In this document: piece by piece, positions 1 through 4,536 of the stretch
Numbering within the stretch: position 1 is the first letter of the stretch
Layout: the number at the start of each line of letters is the position of its first letter
Source of the DNA: Minisyncoccota bacterium
Lineage (GTDB): Bacteria > Patescibacteriota > Microgenomatia > UBA1400 > PJMF01
Length of the DNA stretch: 5,593 bases
Direction: 5' to 3'
Assembly: GCA_014728425.1 (NCBI GenBank)
Contig: WJLO01000071.1
Location: forward strand, 1 to 5,593
Notes under the pieces: generated by a model
What the model saw: only the letters and a program-made list of their open reading frames with translations
Databases searched by the model: none
What the model was told of the DNA's origin: nothing
Program-made: the position numbers and the translations under genes

Positions 1-1
1 T

Positions 2-664
2 ACTTTTGCTTTTTTAATCAGCTCTCCACTAGTTAATGAATCATCACTCTATCTATTTCCAGCAATCTTTGGCCTTAAAAACACAATCCTGTATAACTTT
101 GTTGGCATTGTGGCTAGTATTATTGGGGGCATGGTAATTCAAAAACTGAACATGGAAAAATATATTCAACCTGAGTTTTTGAAGTTTAAAACTAAAAAAC
201 AAGTTAAGGCAAAATACCAGAGCACCAAAATACCTTTTAAAAATCTTTTCAAACACTGGAGTAGTGAGGCTTGGGATATTACCAGAAAAGTTTTTCCCTA
301 TGTTTTGCTAGGCGTGGGTATTGGAGCTTTAATTCATGGCTTAGTGCCAGCATCTTTTGTAACTAAATACTTATCCAATAAAGAGTGGTGGGTAGTTCCT
401 TTTGCAGTACTAATGGGCGCTCCTCTGTACACCAATTCAATTGGAGTCATTCCTGTTATTGAAGCCTTGATTGATAGGGGTGTGCCAATGGGAACTGCTT
501 TGGCTTTTATGACGGCCACAGTTACTATTTCCATTCCAGAGGGGTTGATGCTAGCTAAATTAATGAAAAAGCAGCTTCTTTTTGCCTTTTTTACAGTAAC
601 AATCATCACCATTGTTTTTATGGGATATTTGTTTAATGCAGTTTTGACCTCATCTCTAATGTAG
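2..664 (+). CDS. Permease of the DUF318/ArsP_1 (YraQ-like) family, 5' end outside the window
   Basis: The frame is open from base 2 to the TAG at 662-664, giving 220 residues with no start, so the N-terminal part lies upstream. A GTG at 110 is in frame but is probably internal, because the residues before it already match the family. Polytopic membrane protein. The window-start part holds SSPLVNE (about residues 7-13), then a membrane segment (about 28-46), a basic cytoplasmic loop rich in Lys (about 47-90), and a second half with hydrophobic segments at about 97-120, 130-150, 158-178 and 192-215. GAPLYTN (about 139-145) and SIPE (about 177-180) sit where the second repeat of DUF318 permeases has its conserved Pro-containing motifs. 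Family members include organoarsenical exporters (ArsP) and uncharacterised YraQ proteins. I cannot assign a substrate and do not see the ArsP cysteine pair in this part. No downstream partner is on the same strand. Confidence 0.85.
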   Translation, partial: TFAFLISSPLVNESSLYLFPAIFGLKNTILYNFVGIVASIIGGMVIQKLNMEKYIQPEFLKFKTKKQVKAKYQSTKIPFKNLFKHWSSEAWDITRKVFPYVLLGVGIGALIHGLVPASFVTKYLSNKEWWVVPFAVLMGAPLYTNSIGVIPVIEALIDRGVPMGTALAFMTATVTISIPEGLMLAKLMKKQLLFAFFTVTIITIVFMGYLFNAVLTSSLM

Positions 665-781
665 AAAAAGTGTAGCAACTTACAACATGTCGCTGAAAGT
701 AAAACTTTAACCCACTCTCAGCATAAAACTAATAAACTGGCAGTAGTTATTGATAAAGGAACGGGAGATACAAACTGATTT
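665..781. other. Convergent intergenic gap
   Basis: 117 bases between the permease stop and the stop of the minus-strand gene that faces it. A weak hairpin is possible around 694-706 (AAAGT, 3-base loop, ACTTT), but no clear U-tract follows on either strand. I see no gene and no convincing terminator here. Confidence 0.4.
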
Positions 782-1395
782 TTAAGGCAATTCTTTTACC
801 TCTCCTGTTTCTGAAGAAATTACATATTTTATCTTCTTTTTTATTTCTTCTTCAAATTCTAATTTATAAGTTATGTTAATGTTCTTTTGATCATCAACCA
901 TAAAATCAGTGATATTTTCTCCCCATTGTCCCCTGTTGGGAGTTTCTAAAACGTGAGTTAATTCAAAAGTAGCAAGATTAATTTTCCATACGCCTCCGTA
1001 CTGATTGTTTTCTTTAGTAATTTTACCTAAATAGCTAATACAAGCTAAATCTTTTTCAGACTCACAACCAGTGGGAAGAGGACCTGTGTAAAAAAAGAGA
1101 TATTCCTCTACTAATAAAGGTTTTTTATTAACATAAAGCAGTGTTTCACTAGTTTCATCTTCTTTGTACTGCTTGTTAATAACTAATGAGTTATCTTTGT
1201 AGATCTTAAAGAGATTGTTTTCTACTTTAACTGAGTAACCTGGAACTGCTATTTTATCAGGTTTATCTATTTTGTTGTAACGCTATTGCTAGAAGAATCA
1301 GAAAGTGGTTTTTTGTTATTAGAATAAAAAAAGTAGCTAATAATAATTGTTAGGAAAATAAAAATAAGGATAAGTCTAACTTTAGGTTGCTTCAT
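782..1395 (-). pseudogene. Membrane-anchored protein of unknown function, split by a one-base frameshift
   Basis: Read on the minus strand, ATG at 1395 opens a 42-residue frame with a hydrophobic anchor (about residues 7-24, ILIFIFLTIIIS) and a Ser/Asn-rich stretch, ending at TAG 1269-1267. The next frame is open from 1282 to the TAA at 784-782 and encodes about 165 residues of normal-looking soluble protein, but has no start codon of its own near its beginning. The break falls in a run of four A on the coding strand (1273-1270). One extra A would give VTTKIDKPDK and one continuous protein of about 205 residues. The span of 614 bases (one short of a multiple of three) fits this. The soluble part is rich in Lys/Glu, has two Cys in its middle (in TGCES and LACIS), and ends KELP. 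I do not recognise a domain. The topology suggests an extracellular domain on a single N-terminal anchor. No Shine-Dalgarno precedes the ATG. A real mutation or a sequencing/assembly error would look the same. Confidence 0.75.
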
Positions 1396-1442
1396 TTGGT
1401 TTTAAAATTTGCAATCAAGAGTTGAAAACCCTTGGATAATTG

Positions 1443-1541
1443 CTAAAACATTCTACTTCTGTTGAAGTGCCATTTTCGTAATTTTATTGCTTGATCCATG
1501 TTCTTCACACAAATATAAACTGAATTCAATTTTGGTTCCAT
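1443..1541 (-). pseudogene. N-terminal remnant of a VOC (glyoxalase/bleomycin-resistance fold) protein
   Basis: ATG at 1541 on the minus strand starts a 32-codon frame ending at TAG 1445-1443. The first 20 residues, MEPKLNSVYICVKNMDQAIK, have the typical first beta strand and helix start of VOC-superfamily proteins (strand, then V-K-D/N-M-x-x-A-I-x-F-Y). After AIK the expected FYxxxLG is replaced by unrelated residues, so homology stops at about 1480. The next frame stays open somewhat further without a recognisable VOC continuation. A TATAAT lies just upstream (1558-1553), so this may once have been a complete gene. Too short to fold as a VOC domain. The matching C-terminal piece lies upstream rather than downstream of it (1663-1815). 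The family call rests on motif recognition only. Confidence 0.55.
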
Positions 1542-1552
1542 TTTATAATTAC

Positions 1553-1558
1553 ATTATA
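1553..1558 (-). promoter_or_regulatory. Candidate -10 box before the VOC N-terminal remnant
   Basis: On the minus strand this is a perfect TATAAT, 11 bases before the ATG at 1541, which would give a very short 5' leader. No good -35 sits at 16-18 bases upstream (a TTGAAA is present but only 10 bases away). In AT-rich DNA chance matches are common, so this is a weak call. Confidence 0.3.
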
Positions 1559-1662
1559 GTTTAAATTTTTTCAAGTAGGTGGAGATGTATTTGTTAAGCT
1601 AGTGCTTTTTAACTGACTTCGTACTTCACTCTTCTGCCTTTTAATTTAAGTATCCCAAATAA
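1559..1662. other. Gene-free stretch between the two VOC remnants
   Basis: About 100 AT-rich bases with no open frame resembling protein, no tRNA and no strong inverted repeat. I see nothing supportable in it. Confidence 0.4.
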
Positions 1663-1815
1663 TCAATTGTCTGAAATTTCTATAAGATTGCCATCTGGAT
1701 CTTTATTATATCACCAATAGCAAGCTCCATTAATTTTGATTTTATCTAAGTAAGGAGAGTTTTTCAATGTCTGTAATTTTTGTCATTATTCAATTTTTGC
1801 AAATTTAAAAACTTC
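1663..1815 (-). pseudogene. Decayed C-terminal remnant of a VOC (glyoxalase-fold) protein
   Basis: In one minus-strand frame, 1815 down to the stop at 1665-1663, the residues read EVFKFAKIE, two stops (TAA TGA), QKLQTLKNSPYLDKIKING, ACYW, a TGA, then YNKDPDGNLIEISDN and a final TGA. The K-DPDGN-LIEI block is the hallmark last strand of glyoxalase/VOC domains, where the Glu is often a metal ligand, and CYWxYxKDPDGN is common just before it. Three in-frame stops and no start make this a relic of about 50 codons. It begins five bases after the stop of the upstream gene (1820-2215), so the rest of the VOC gene was probably lost when that junction formed. The internal TGA at the W-rich position could be a TGG to TGA change. 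Confidence 0.7.
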
Positions 1816-1819
1816 CTAA

Positions 1820-2215
1820 TTAGTCTAATTCTAATAAATTTTCTCTTTCACCACTATTATTCTCATGATAGATATAAAAAACATTGCTTTTAGATTGATA
1901 ACCAAATAGCACCTTACTTCCATCATTTAAAATATATACATAAATATATAAACCACTACCTATTTCCGAATCTGGCTTTCCAAAAACATCAATCATGTCT
2001 TTGTATGAAAGAGCAGCAGTAACGTTTTCTTTAAAGTAGCCTAAAGACCTGTTCTTTATAAATAAGTCTTTCTTAAAAGTAAAGATTAGCAGAAATATAA
2101 AAGTAATAACACTAATTATCAAGGGAATACTTACAAAAATCCAATATCGGTCAATTTTTTCTGCAGCATCACGAATAGGCTTAGCATAAACGATATTGTC
2201 CCTTCTTTTTCTCAT
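1820..2215 (-). CDS. Small membrane-anchored protein with a C-terminal BLIP/SmpA-like domain
   Basis: 131 residues from ATG 2215 to TAA 1822-1820. A basic N-terminus (MRKRRD) is followed by one strong membrane segment at about 26-48 and a soluble part from about 50. In the soluble part, MIDVFGKPDSEIGSGLYIYV (about 74-93) and LNDGSKVLFGY (about 96-106) match a pattern seen in small BLIP-like/SmpA-OmlA-like domains of many Gram-positive proteins: helix, xxxGKPdxxIGSGxxIYVY, then DGsKVxxG in beta strands. These domains are thought to bind protein partners or stabilise envelope complexes; no enzymatic role is implied. It is the only intact gene in the damaged minus-strand block. It starts 15 bases after the stop of the nucleotidyltransferase fragment, with no clear Shine-Dalgarno. 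By its N-terminal charge, the domain should lie outside the membrane. Its function here is unknown, and the domain match is from memory of the motif. Confidence 0.7.
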   Translation of the reverse strand: MRKRRDNIVYAKPIRDAAEKIDRYWIFVSIPLIISVITFIFLLIFTFKKDLFIKNRSLGYFKENVTAALSYKDMIDVFGKPDSEIGSGLYIYVYILNDGSKVLFGYQSKSNVFYIYHENNSGERENLLELD

Positions 2216-2230
2216 AGAATTGATCTTTGA

Positions 2231-2305
2231 TTATGAGCCAAATAAAGACGCTTTTTTAACGCCATATTTCTTCAGAGCTGGGACTCTCTGAGTTGGTACA
2301 TTCAT
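2231..2305 (-). pseudogene. N-terminal fragment of an MNT-type nucleotidyltransferase
   Basis: ATG at 2305 opens 24 codons ending at TAA 2233-2231: MNVPTQRVPALKKYGVKKASLFGS. The string VPALKKYGVKKASLFGS closely matches the start of minimal nucleotidyltransferases (MNT/KNTase fold), which continue with YARGE and the catalytic Asp pair. Here a stop falls directly after the Gly-Ser, so the active site (GSxxxGE...DxD) is missing. The following bases do not resume the motif in another frame before the next gene at 2215. MNT proteins often pair with HEPN proteins as toxin-antitoxin modules. No HEPN gene is visible, so the module would be gone or elsewhere. The piece is short, so the call depends on one motif. 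Confidence 0.5.
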
Positions 2306-2407
2306 ATCGGCAATTTTACCAAAATTACTGCTTTTAAGATATCTATAAAAAAAACAAACTGGGTTTTGATATCCCTCTGCACGTTGATTCTCTTAAGGCA
2401 AATGACT
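2306..2407. other. Gene-free stretch between the nucleotidyltransferase fragment and the tRNA cluster
   Basis: About 100 bases, including a run of eight A at 2347-2354. The minus-strand frame of the nucleotidyltransferase fragment stays open upstream into this stretch, but the residues look random. I see no other gene or RNA. Confidence 0.35.
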
Positions 2408-2425
2408 GCGGAAGCGGCGGGATTC
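2408..2425 (-). repeat. Detached copy of the tRNA-Ser 3' end
   Basis: The 18 bases gcggaagcggcgggattc are identical to 2492-2509, which covers the last 17 nucleotides of the intact tRNA-Ser (part of the T loop, the 3' T-stem strand, the 3' acceptor strand and the discriminator) plus one base beyond. The match ends at 2425, and the next base (2426) is the first base of a palindrome. It lies downstream of the intact gene in the tRNA's direction. It cannot form a tRNA itself. It could be an att-like duplication or the remnant of a tandem tRNA copy. Confidence 0.8.
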
Positions 2426-2467
2426 CCCGGTGTTCACTTCGTTCAACCGGGATAAACTTCTCATCCC
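2426..2467. repeat. Overlapping palindromes downstream of tRNA-Ser
   Basis: CCCGGT (2426-2431) pairs with ACCGGG (2446-2451) around a 14-base loop, which on the minus strand reads TGAACGAAGTGAAC. A second stem, GGGAT (2449-2453) with ATCCC (2463-2467), shares the GGG, so the two are mutually exclusive. On the tRNA strand they follow the tRNA by about 25 bases. They could slow or end transcription, but no U-run follows, so I do not call a terminator. The first palindrome directly abuts the detached tRNA 3' piece. Confidence 0.6.
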
Positions 2468-2492
2468 ACCTTTTTTGTTTCGTTTCACTCGG

Positions 2493-2577
2493 CGGAAGCG
2501 GCGGGATTCGAACCCGCGAAGCCCAAATGGGCTCAGGATTAGCAATCCTGTGCAATTGGCCACTATGCGACGCTTCC
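2493..2577 (-). tRNA. tRNA-Ser (anticodon GCU)
   Basis: On the minus strand an 85-nt class II tRNA folds fully. Acceptor GGAAGCG pairs with CGCTTCC. The D arm has GCA/TGC around a TAGTGGCCAAT loop. The anticodon stem CAGGA/TCCTG carries loop TTGCTAA with anticodon GCT. A long variable arm AGCCCA...TGGGCT follows, then T stem GCGGG/CCCGC around TTCGAAT. The discriminator is G (base 2493), as expected for tRNA-Ser, and CCA is not encoded. It reads Ser codons AGC/AGU. Open frames that cross it on either strand are not genes. Both ends of this tRNA are partly duplicated nearby. Confidence 0.95.
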
Positions 2578-2622
2578 TTGTATTTCTTGTTAATTTGCTA
2601 GCTCAAGTTTAGTCATCCCTGT
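2578..2622. other. Spacer between tRNA-Ser and the upstream palindrome
   Basis: 45 bases upstream of the tRNA in its own direction. No good promoter is seen at the usual distance. The only TTGAGC (2607-2602 on the minus strand) has no matching -10 box. The tRNA may be transcribed from further upstream, through the 5' tRNA piece. Confidence 0.3.
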
Positions 2623-2638
2623 TCCGCCGATGGGCGGA
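2623..2638. repeat. Perfect palindrome next to the tRNA 5' fragment
   Basis: tccgcc (2623-2628), a 4-base loop gatg, and ggcgga (2633-2638) form a perfect 6-bp GC-rich hairpin in otherwise AT-rich DNA. Its last base directly precedes the tRNA 5'-end copy at 2639. Short palindromes with TCCGCC/GGCGGA arms look like dispersed intergenic repeats; whether this one recurs in the genome cannot be seen here. Confidence 0.7.
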
Positions 2639-2656
2639 CACTATGCGACGCTTCCT
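2639..2656 (-). repeat. Detached copy of the tRNA-Ser 5' end
   Basis: The 18 bases cactatgcgacgcttcct equal 2561-2578, that is, the first 17 nucleotides of tRNA-Ser (acceptor 5' strand, the linker and part of the D arm) plus one flanking base. It lies upstream of the intact tRNA in its direction. After nucleotide 17 the sequence switches at once to the palindrome 2623-2638. It is not a functional tRNA. Confidence 0.85.
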
Positions 2657-2755
2657 AACGACGCCTGCTCTTATTATGTATTTTTGTCTAGCAATTTTAA
2701 CATTTTTTTCACCCCCAAGTAACACCAAGTGTCAAAAACAGCAGTTTTTTTAAAA

Positions 2756-2786
2756 TTACAGTTAATGTCAGCAAAATTCGTATAAT
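2756..2786 (+). promoter_or_regulatory. Promoter of the lamin-tail gene, probably leaderless
   Basis: A perfect -10 box TATAAT spans 2781-2786. The usual start distance places transcription at about 2793, which is the A of the ATG, so the mRNA would have no 5' leader. A weak -35 candidate TTACAG (2756-2761) sits 19 bases upstream. No Shine-Dalgarno precedes the ATG, which agrees with leaderless translation. Confidence 0.6.
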
Positions 2787-2792
2787 TAAAGT

Positions 2793-3587
2793 ATGGGCAG
2801 ATATTTTTTAATCTTTTTAAGCTGGTTTAGTCTGATGATAACACTTAAAACAAGCATCGTGCAGGCTCAAGTCGTTATTAATGAAGTCTTACCTCAACCC
2901 AGCCAAGGTCAGGAAAGCATTGAGCTTTTTAACTCTGGCTCAGCAACTATTGAGTTAACTAACTGGAGTCTCTGGGACCAACTTAGCACTCCTGGAGAAA
3001 TTTTTTATTTTAATCAACAAGCGCTTCGACCCAATCAATACTTAGTAGTACAAGTTAATAACAAACTCAACAACAGCGGTGATGGTGTTACTCTCAAAAA
3101 CCAACTTGATCAAACCATTGATCAAATGAGCTATACTACTTCACAACCAGATCAAAGTTGGGCACGTCAACCTAATGGCAGTGGTGATTTTATTTTAACC
3201 ACATCAAGCCTTGGTTTAATTAACCCCACTCTCAGACCTACTAATACTCCTAGCTTAACTCCAACCATCACTTTAACCTTAACACCCACTGCAACTTTAA
3301 TGCCCACGTCAAAACCTGCCACTAACCAACCCACCACTTTTACCCCTCAGCAAACTTCCCAACCAAGTCAAGGCCTTTCTCAACCAACACCAACAGTTTC
3401 TAACTGGTCTAACTTGCTTAAACTGCCTAGCATTAACATCAGCACTCACAGTGCAGAACTTACCAGTCGTTTACGCACTGTAATGATGCCTGTCATTGAT
3501 TTGCCAGCGATTGTAAGTGTTATAATAGGTGGTCTAATCCTATTATTAACTGGAGTTTATGGCTTATATGAGTACTGGCCCAGCTAA
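2793..3587 (+). CDS. Secreted, C-terminally anchored lamin-tail-domain (LTD) protein
   Basis: 264 residues. Residues 1-25 form a signal peptide (hydrophobic core, cleavage likely after VQA). Residues 27 to about 135 match the bacterial lamin-tail domain: VVINEVLPQP at the first strand, ESIELFN (41-47), LTNWSLWD (55-62), LRPNQYLVVQ (78-87), LNNSGDGVTL (92-101), and a closing SWARQPNGSGDF (122-133). LTDs are immunoglobulin-like beta folds on surface proteins that usually act in attachment or as accessory domains of surface enzymes. A Pro/Thr/Gln-rich stalk (about 145-203, repeated TPT/LTPT units) leads to a C-terminal membrane segment (about 237-258) and a short tail ending YEYWPS, so the LTD should sit on a flexible stalk outside the cell. 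The stop lies 29 bases inside the next gene, suggesting co-translation. No catalytic domain is present. Confidence 0.85.
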   Translation: MGRYFLIFLSWFSLMITLKTSIVQAQVVINEVLPQPSQGQESIELFNSGSATIELTNWSLWDQLSTPGEIFYFNQQALRPNQYLVVQVNNKLNNSGDGVTLKNQLDQTIDQMSYTTSQPDQSWARQPNGSGDFILTTSSLGLINPTLRPTNTPSLTPTITLTLTPTATLMPTSKPATNQPTTFTPQQTSQPSQGLSQPTPTVSNWSNLLKLPSINISTHSAELTSRLRTVMMPVIDLPAIVSVIIGGLILLLTGVYGLYEYWPS

Positions 3588-3954
3588 AATACTAATTTAT
3601 CTTAAAGCTTTTCTACCTTCGGTTCTCTGGGCCGGCATTATTTTTCTTTTTTCTGCTCAAGAAGTTCTACCAGGATTTAGTGTTTCGATTTTTGATTTTC
3701 TACTTAAAAAACTTGCTCACATGTTTGTTTATGCAGTTTTATATTTACTAATTTTACGCGGATTTAAAGTAATCAAACAAACCAAGCATCAAAAAAAGTT
3801 TTGGTGGCTAGCTATCTTAATCTGCTTTATTTATGCTATTACTGATGAGCTTCATCAAGCTACTGTACCAGGGAGACATGCTACCTTAAGAGACATTGGT
3901 TATGATATGCTAGGAGTAAGCATTGTCGTATTAAAAAAATTTCAATATATCTAA
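3559..3954 (+). CDS. VanZ-like family membrane protein
   Basis: 131 residues with four hydrophobic segments at about 13-32, 52-68, 81-97 and 111-126. The family signature is clear: WAGIIFLFSAQE (24-35), K-LAHMFVYAVLY (51-62), and DELHQATVPGRHATLRDIGYD (96-116), matching the VanZ pattern DExHQxFxPGRxxxxxDxxxN. VanZ of Enterococcus gives low-level teicoplanin resistance; most relatives are of unknown role in the cell envelope. The start is uncertain. ATG 3559 has GGAG only 3 bases before it, while ATG 3568 (Met4) has the same GGAG 12 bases before. Either way the gene overlaps the lamin-tail gene (29 bases from ATG 3559) and is probably translated with it. A glycopeptide-resistance role should not be inferred. 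Confidence 0.88.
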   Translation: MAYMSTGPAKILIYLKAFLPSVLWAGIIFLFSAQEVLPGFSVSIFDFLLKKLAHMFVYAVLYLLILRGFKVIKQTKHQKKFWWLAILICFIYAITDELHQATVPGRHATLRDIGYDMLGVSIVVLKKFQYI

Positions 3955-3962
3955 ATTAGCTC

Positions 3963-3990
3963 TTGACTAGTGCAAATAACTTATTAAACT
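3963..3990 (+). promoter_or_regulatory. Candidate promoter of the HU gene
   Basis: TTGACT (3963-3968) is 5 of 6 to the -35 consensus. TAAACT (3985-3990) at a 16-base spacing is 4 of 6 to the -10 consensus, and a TATATT (3990-3995) lies nearby at a long 21-base spacing. Either would give a leader of about 45 bases before the HU ATG. Confidence 0.45.
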
Positions 3991-4033
3991 ATATTATCAG
4001 TATCAAAGCACATACTTAACAACATCAAGCCAG

Positions 4034-4039
4034 AAAGGA
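4034..4039 (+). promoter_or_regulatory. Shine-Dalgarno site of the HU gene
   Basis: AAAGGA ends 4 bases before ATG 4044. It is the clearest ribosome binding site in the window; most other starts here have none, so strong translation of HU is plausible. Confidence 0.65.
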
Positions 4040-4043
4040 TCAT

Positions 4044-4319
4044 ATGACCAAGTCCCAATTAATTGCCATTGTTGCCAAGAAAGCTCACTTAACCAAAAAA
4101 GCTGCTGCTGAAGCTATTAATGCTTTATTTGAAGAAATCGAGCGCTCTTTGGCCAAGGGGGAAAAGGTGGTTATCTCTGGTTTTGGCACTTTTTACGTTA
4201 GTAAGGTTAAAGATAAACATGTTGAGCCTTTTGGTGATAAAAGCAAACGCCAGGTGGTTAAAGCTCACCGAGTAGTTAACTTTAGGGTGGGCAAGCCCTT
4301 GAAAAAAGCTGTCTGGTAA
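4044..4319 (+). CDS. HU/IHF-family DNA-binding protein
   Basis: 91 residues, the normal length of an HU subunit. The N-terminal helical dimer part reads MTKSQLIAIVAKKAHLTKKA and continues to ALFEEIERSLAKGEKV. The core turn ISGFGTF (44-50) is the family signature. The beta arm (about 51-80) departs from the common RxGRNPxTGE form and reads KDKHVEPFGDKSKRQVVKAH. Pro62 lies within one residue of the usual tip proline that intercalates and kinks DNA. The C-terminal FRVGKPLKKAV (80-90) fits FxxGKxLKxxV. HU dimers bend and compact DNA and help replication, repair and recombination. The gene stands alone, with its own promoter-like sequence and Shine-Dalgarno, as is usual for nucleoid proteins. Whether it is HU-like or has special target preference cannot be told from the sequence. 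Confidence 0.93.
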   Translation: MTKSQLIAIVAKKAHLTKKAAAEAINALFEEIERSLAKGEKVVISGFGTFYVSKVKDKHVEPFGDKSKRQVVKAHRVVNFRVGKPLKKAVW

Positions 4320-4536
4320 AACCTCAGTAGATTTCCTACAATACAACTTATAGCAAAAACCAGACTGGTGATTGCAAGATCTTATTAATCAAGAGTTACT
4401 TGATTAAATCTGGTGATGAAGTTAATTGATTTAACCAACCAGCAGCTTAATGCTACTTAAAAGCGCCACCAGTTGCTCATTCAGCTAAAACTGTTTTAAA
4501 CTCTTGAGACTAAATTTTATTAACCAACCAAACTAA
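4320..4536. other. Gene-free gap with inverted and direct repeats
   Basis: 217 bases with no supportable gene. Inverted repeats: ACCAG/CTGGT (4359-4363/4365-4369), a 9-bp perfect stem TTAATCAAG with 5-base loop and CTTGATTAA (4385-4393/4399-4407), CTGGTG/CACCAG (4410-4415/4467-4472) enclosing two small hairpins (GTTAA/TTAAC 4421-4435; AGCA/TGCT 4441-4454). Direct repeats: ttaaccaacca at 4431-4441 and 4520-4530; ctggtgat at 4365-4372 and 4410-4417. The 9-bp stem is AT-rich and lacks a U-run, so I do not call it a terminator. No convincing promoter for the next gene was found. Confidence 0.5.

Noticed and set aside
334..678. 114-codon open frame antisense to the DUF318 permease
   Set aside because: It lies opposite a clear conserved permease and has no recognisable motif; it is a shadow of the coding strand.
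1267..1285. Programmed frameshift in the anchored protein
   Set aside because: The site is only a run of four A before TAG, without a classic X-XXY-YYZ slippery heptamer or a clear downstream structure. A simple one-base deletion or a read error explains it better.
1663..1815. TGA read as an amino acid (Trp or Gly), which would remove one or two stops from the VOC relic
   Set aside because: A TAA also interrupts the frame, and TGA ends the ABC permease at an ATGA overlap with its partner, so TGA acts as a stop here.
2408..2509. Classical attL/attR pair bounding an integrated element
   Set aside because: The two 18-bp copies are only 84 bases apart with no integrase or cargo between them, so they cannot bound an island as they stand; a lost element remains possible.
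2343..2612. Open frames on both strands across the tRNA region (for example 2343-2555 minus and 2430-2612 plus)
   Set aside because: They run through the intact tRNA-Ser and its partial copies. The apparent peptides (RVRIPPLPP-like, RRDSNPRSPNGL-like) are the well-known false translations of tRNA sequence.
4385..4407. Rho-independent terminator after HU
   Set aside because: The 9-bp stem is AT-rich and is followed by atctggtgatg rather than a U-run, so it does not meet the terminator pattern.
4331..4417. Short frame containing KSYLIKSGDEV, reminiscent of an S4 RNA-binding domain tail
   Set aside because: It is 28 codons, has no start, and matches over too few residues; it also overlaps inverted repeats that explain part of the sequence.
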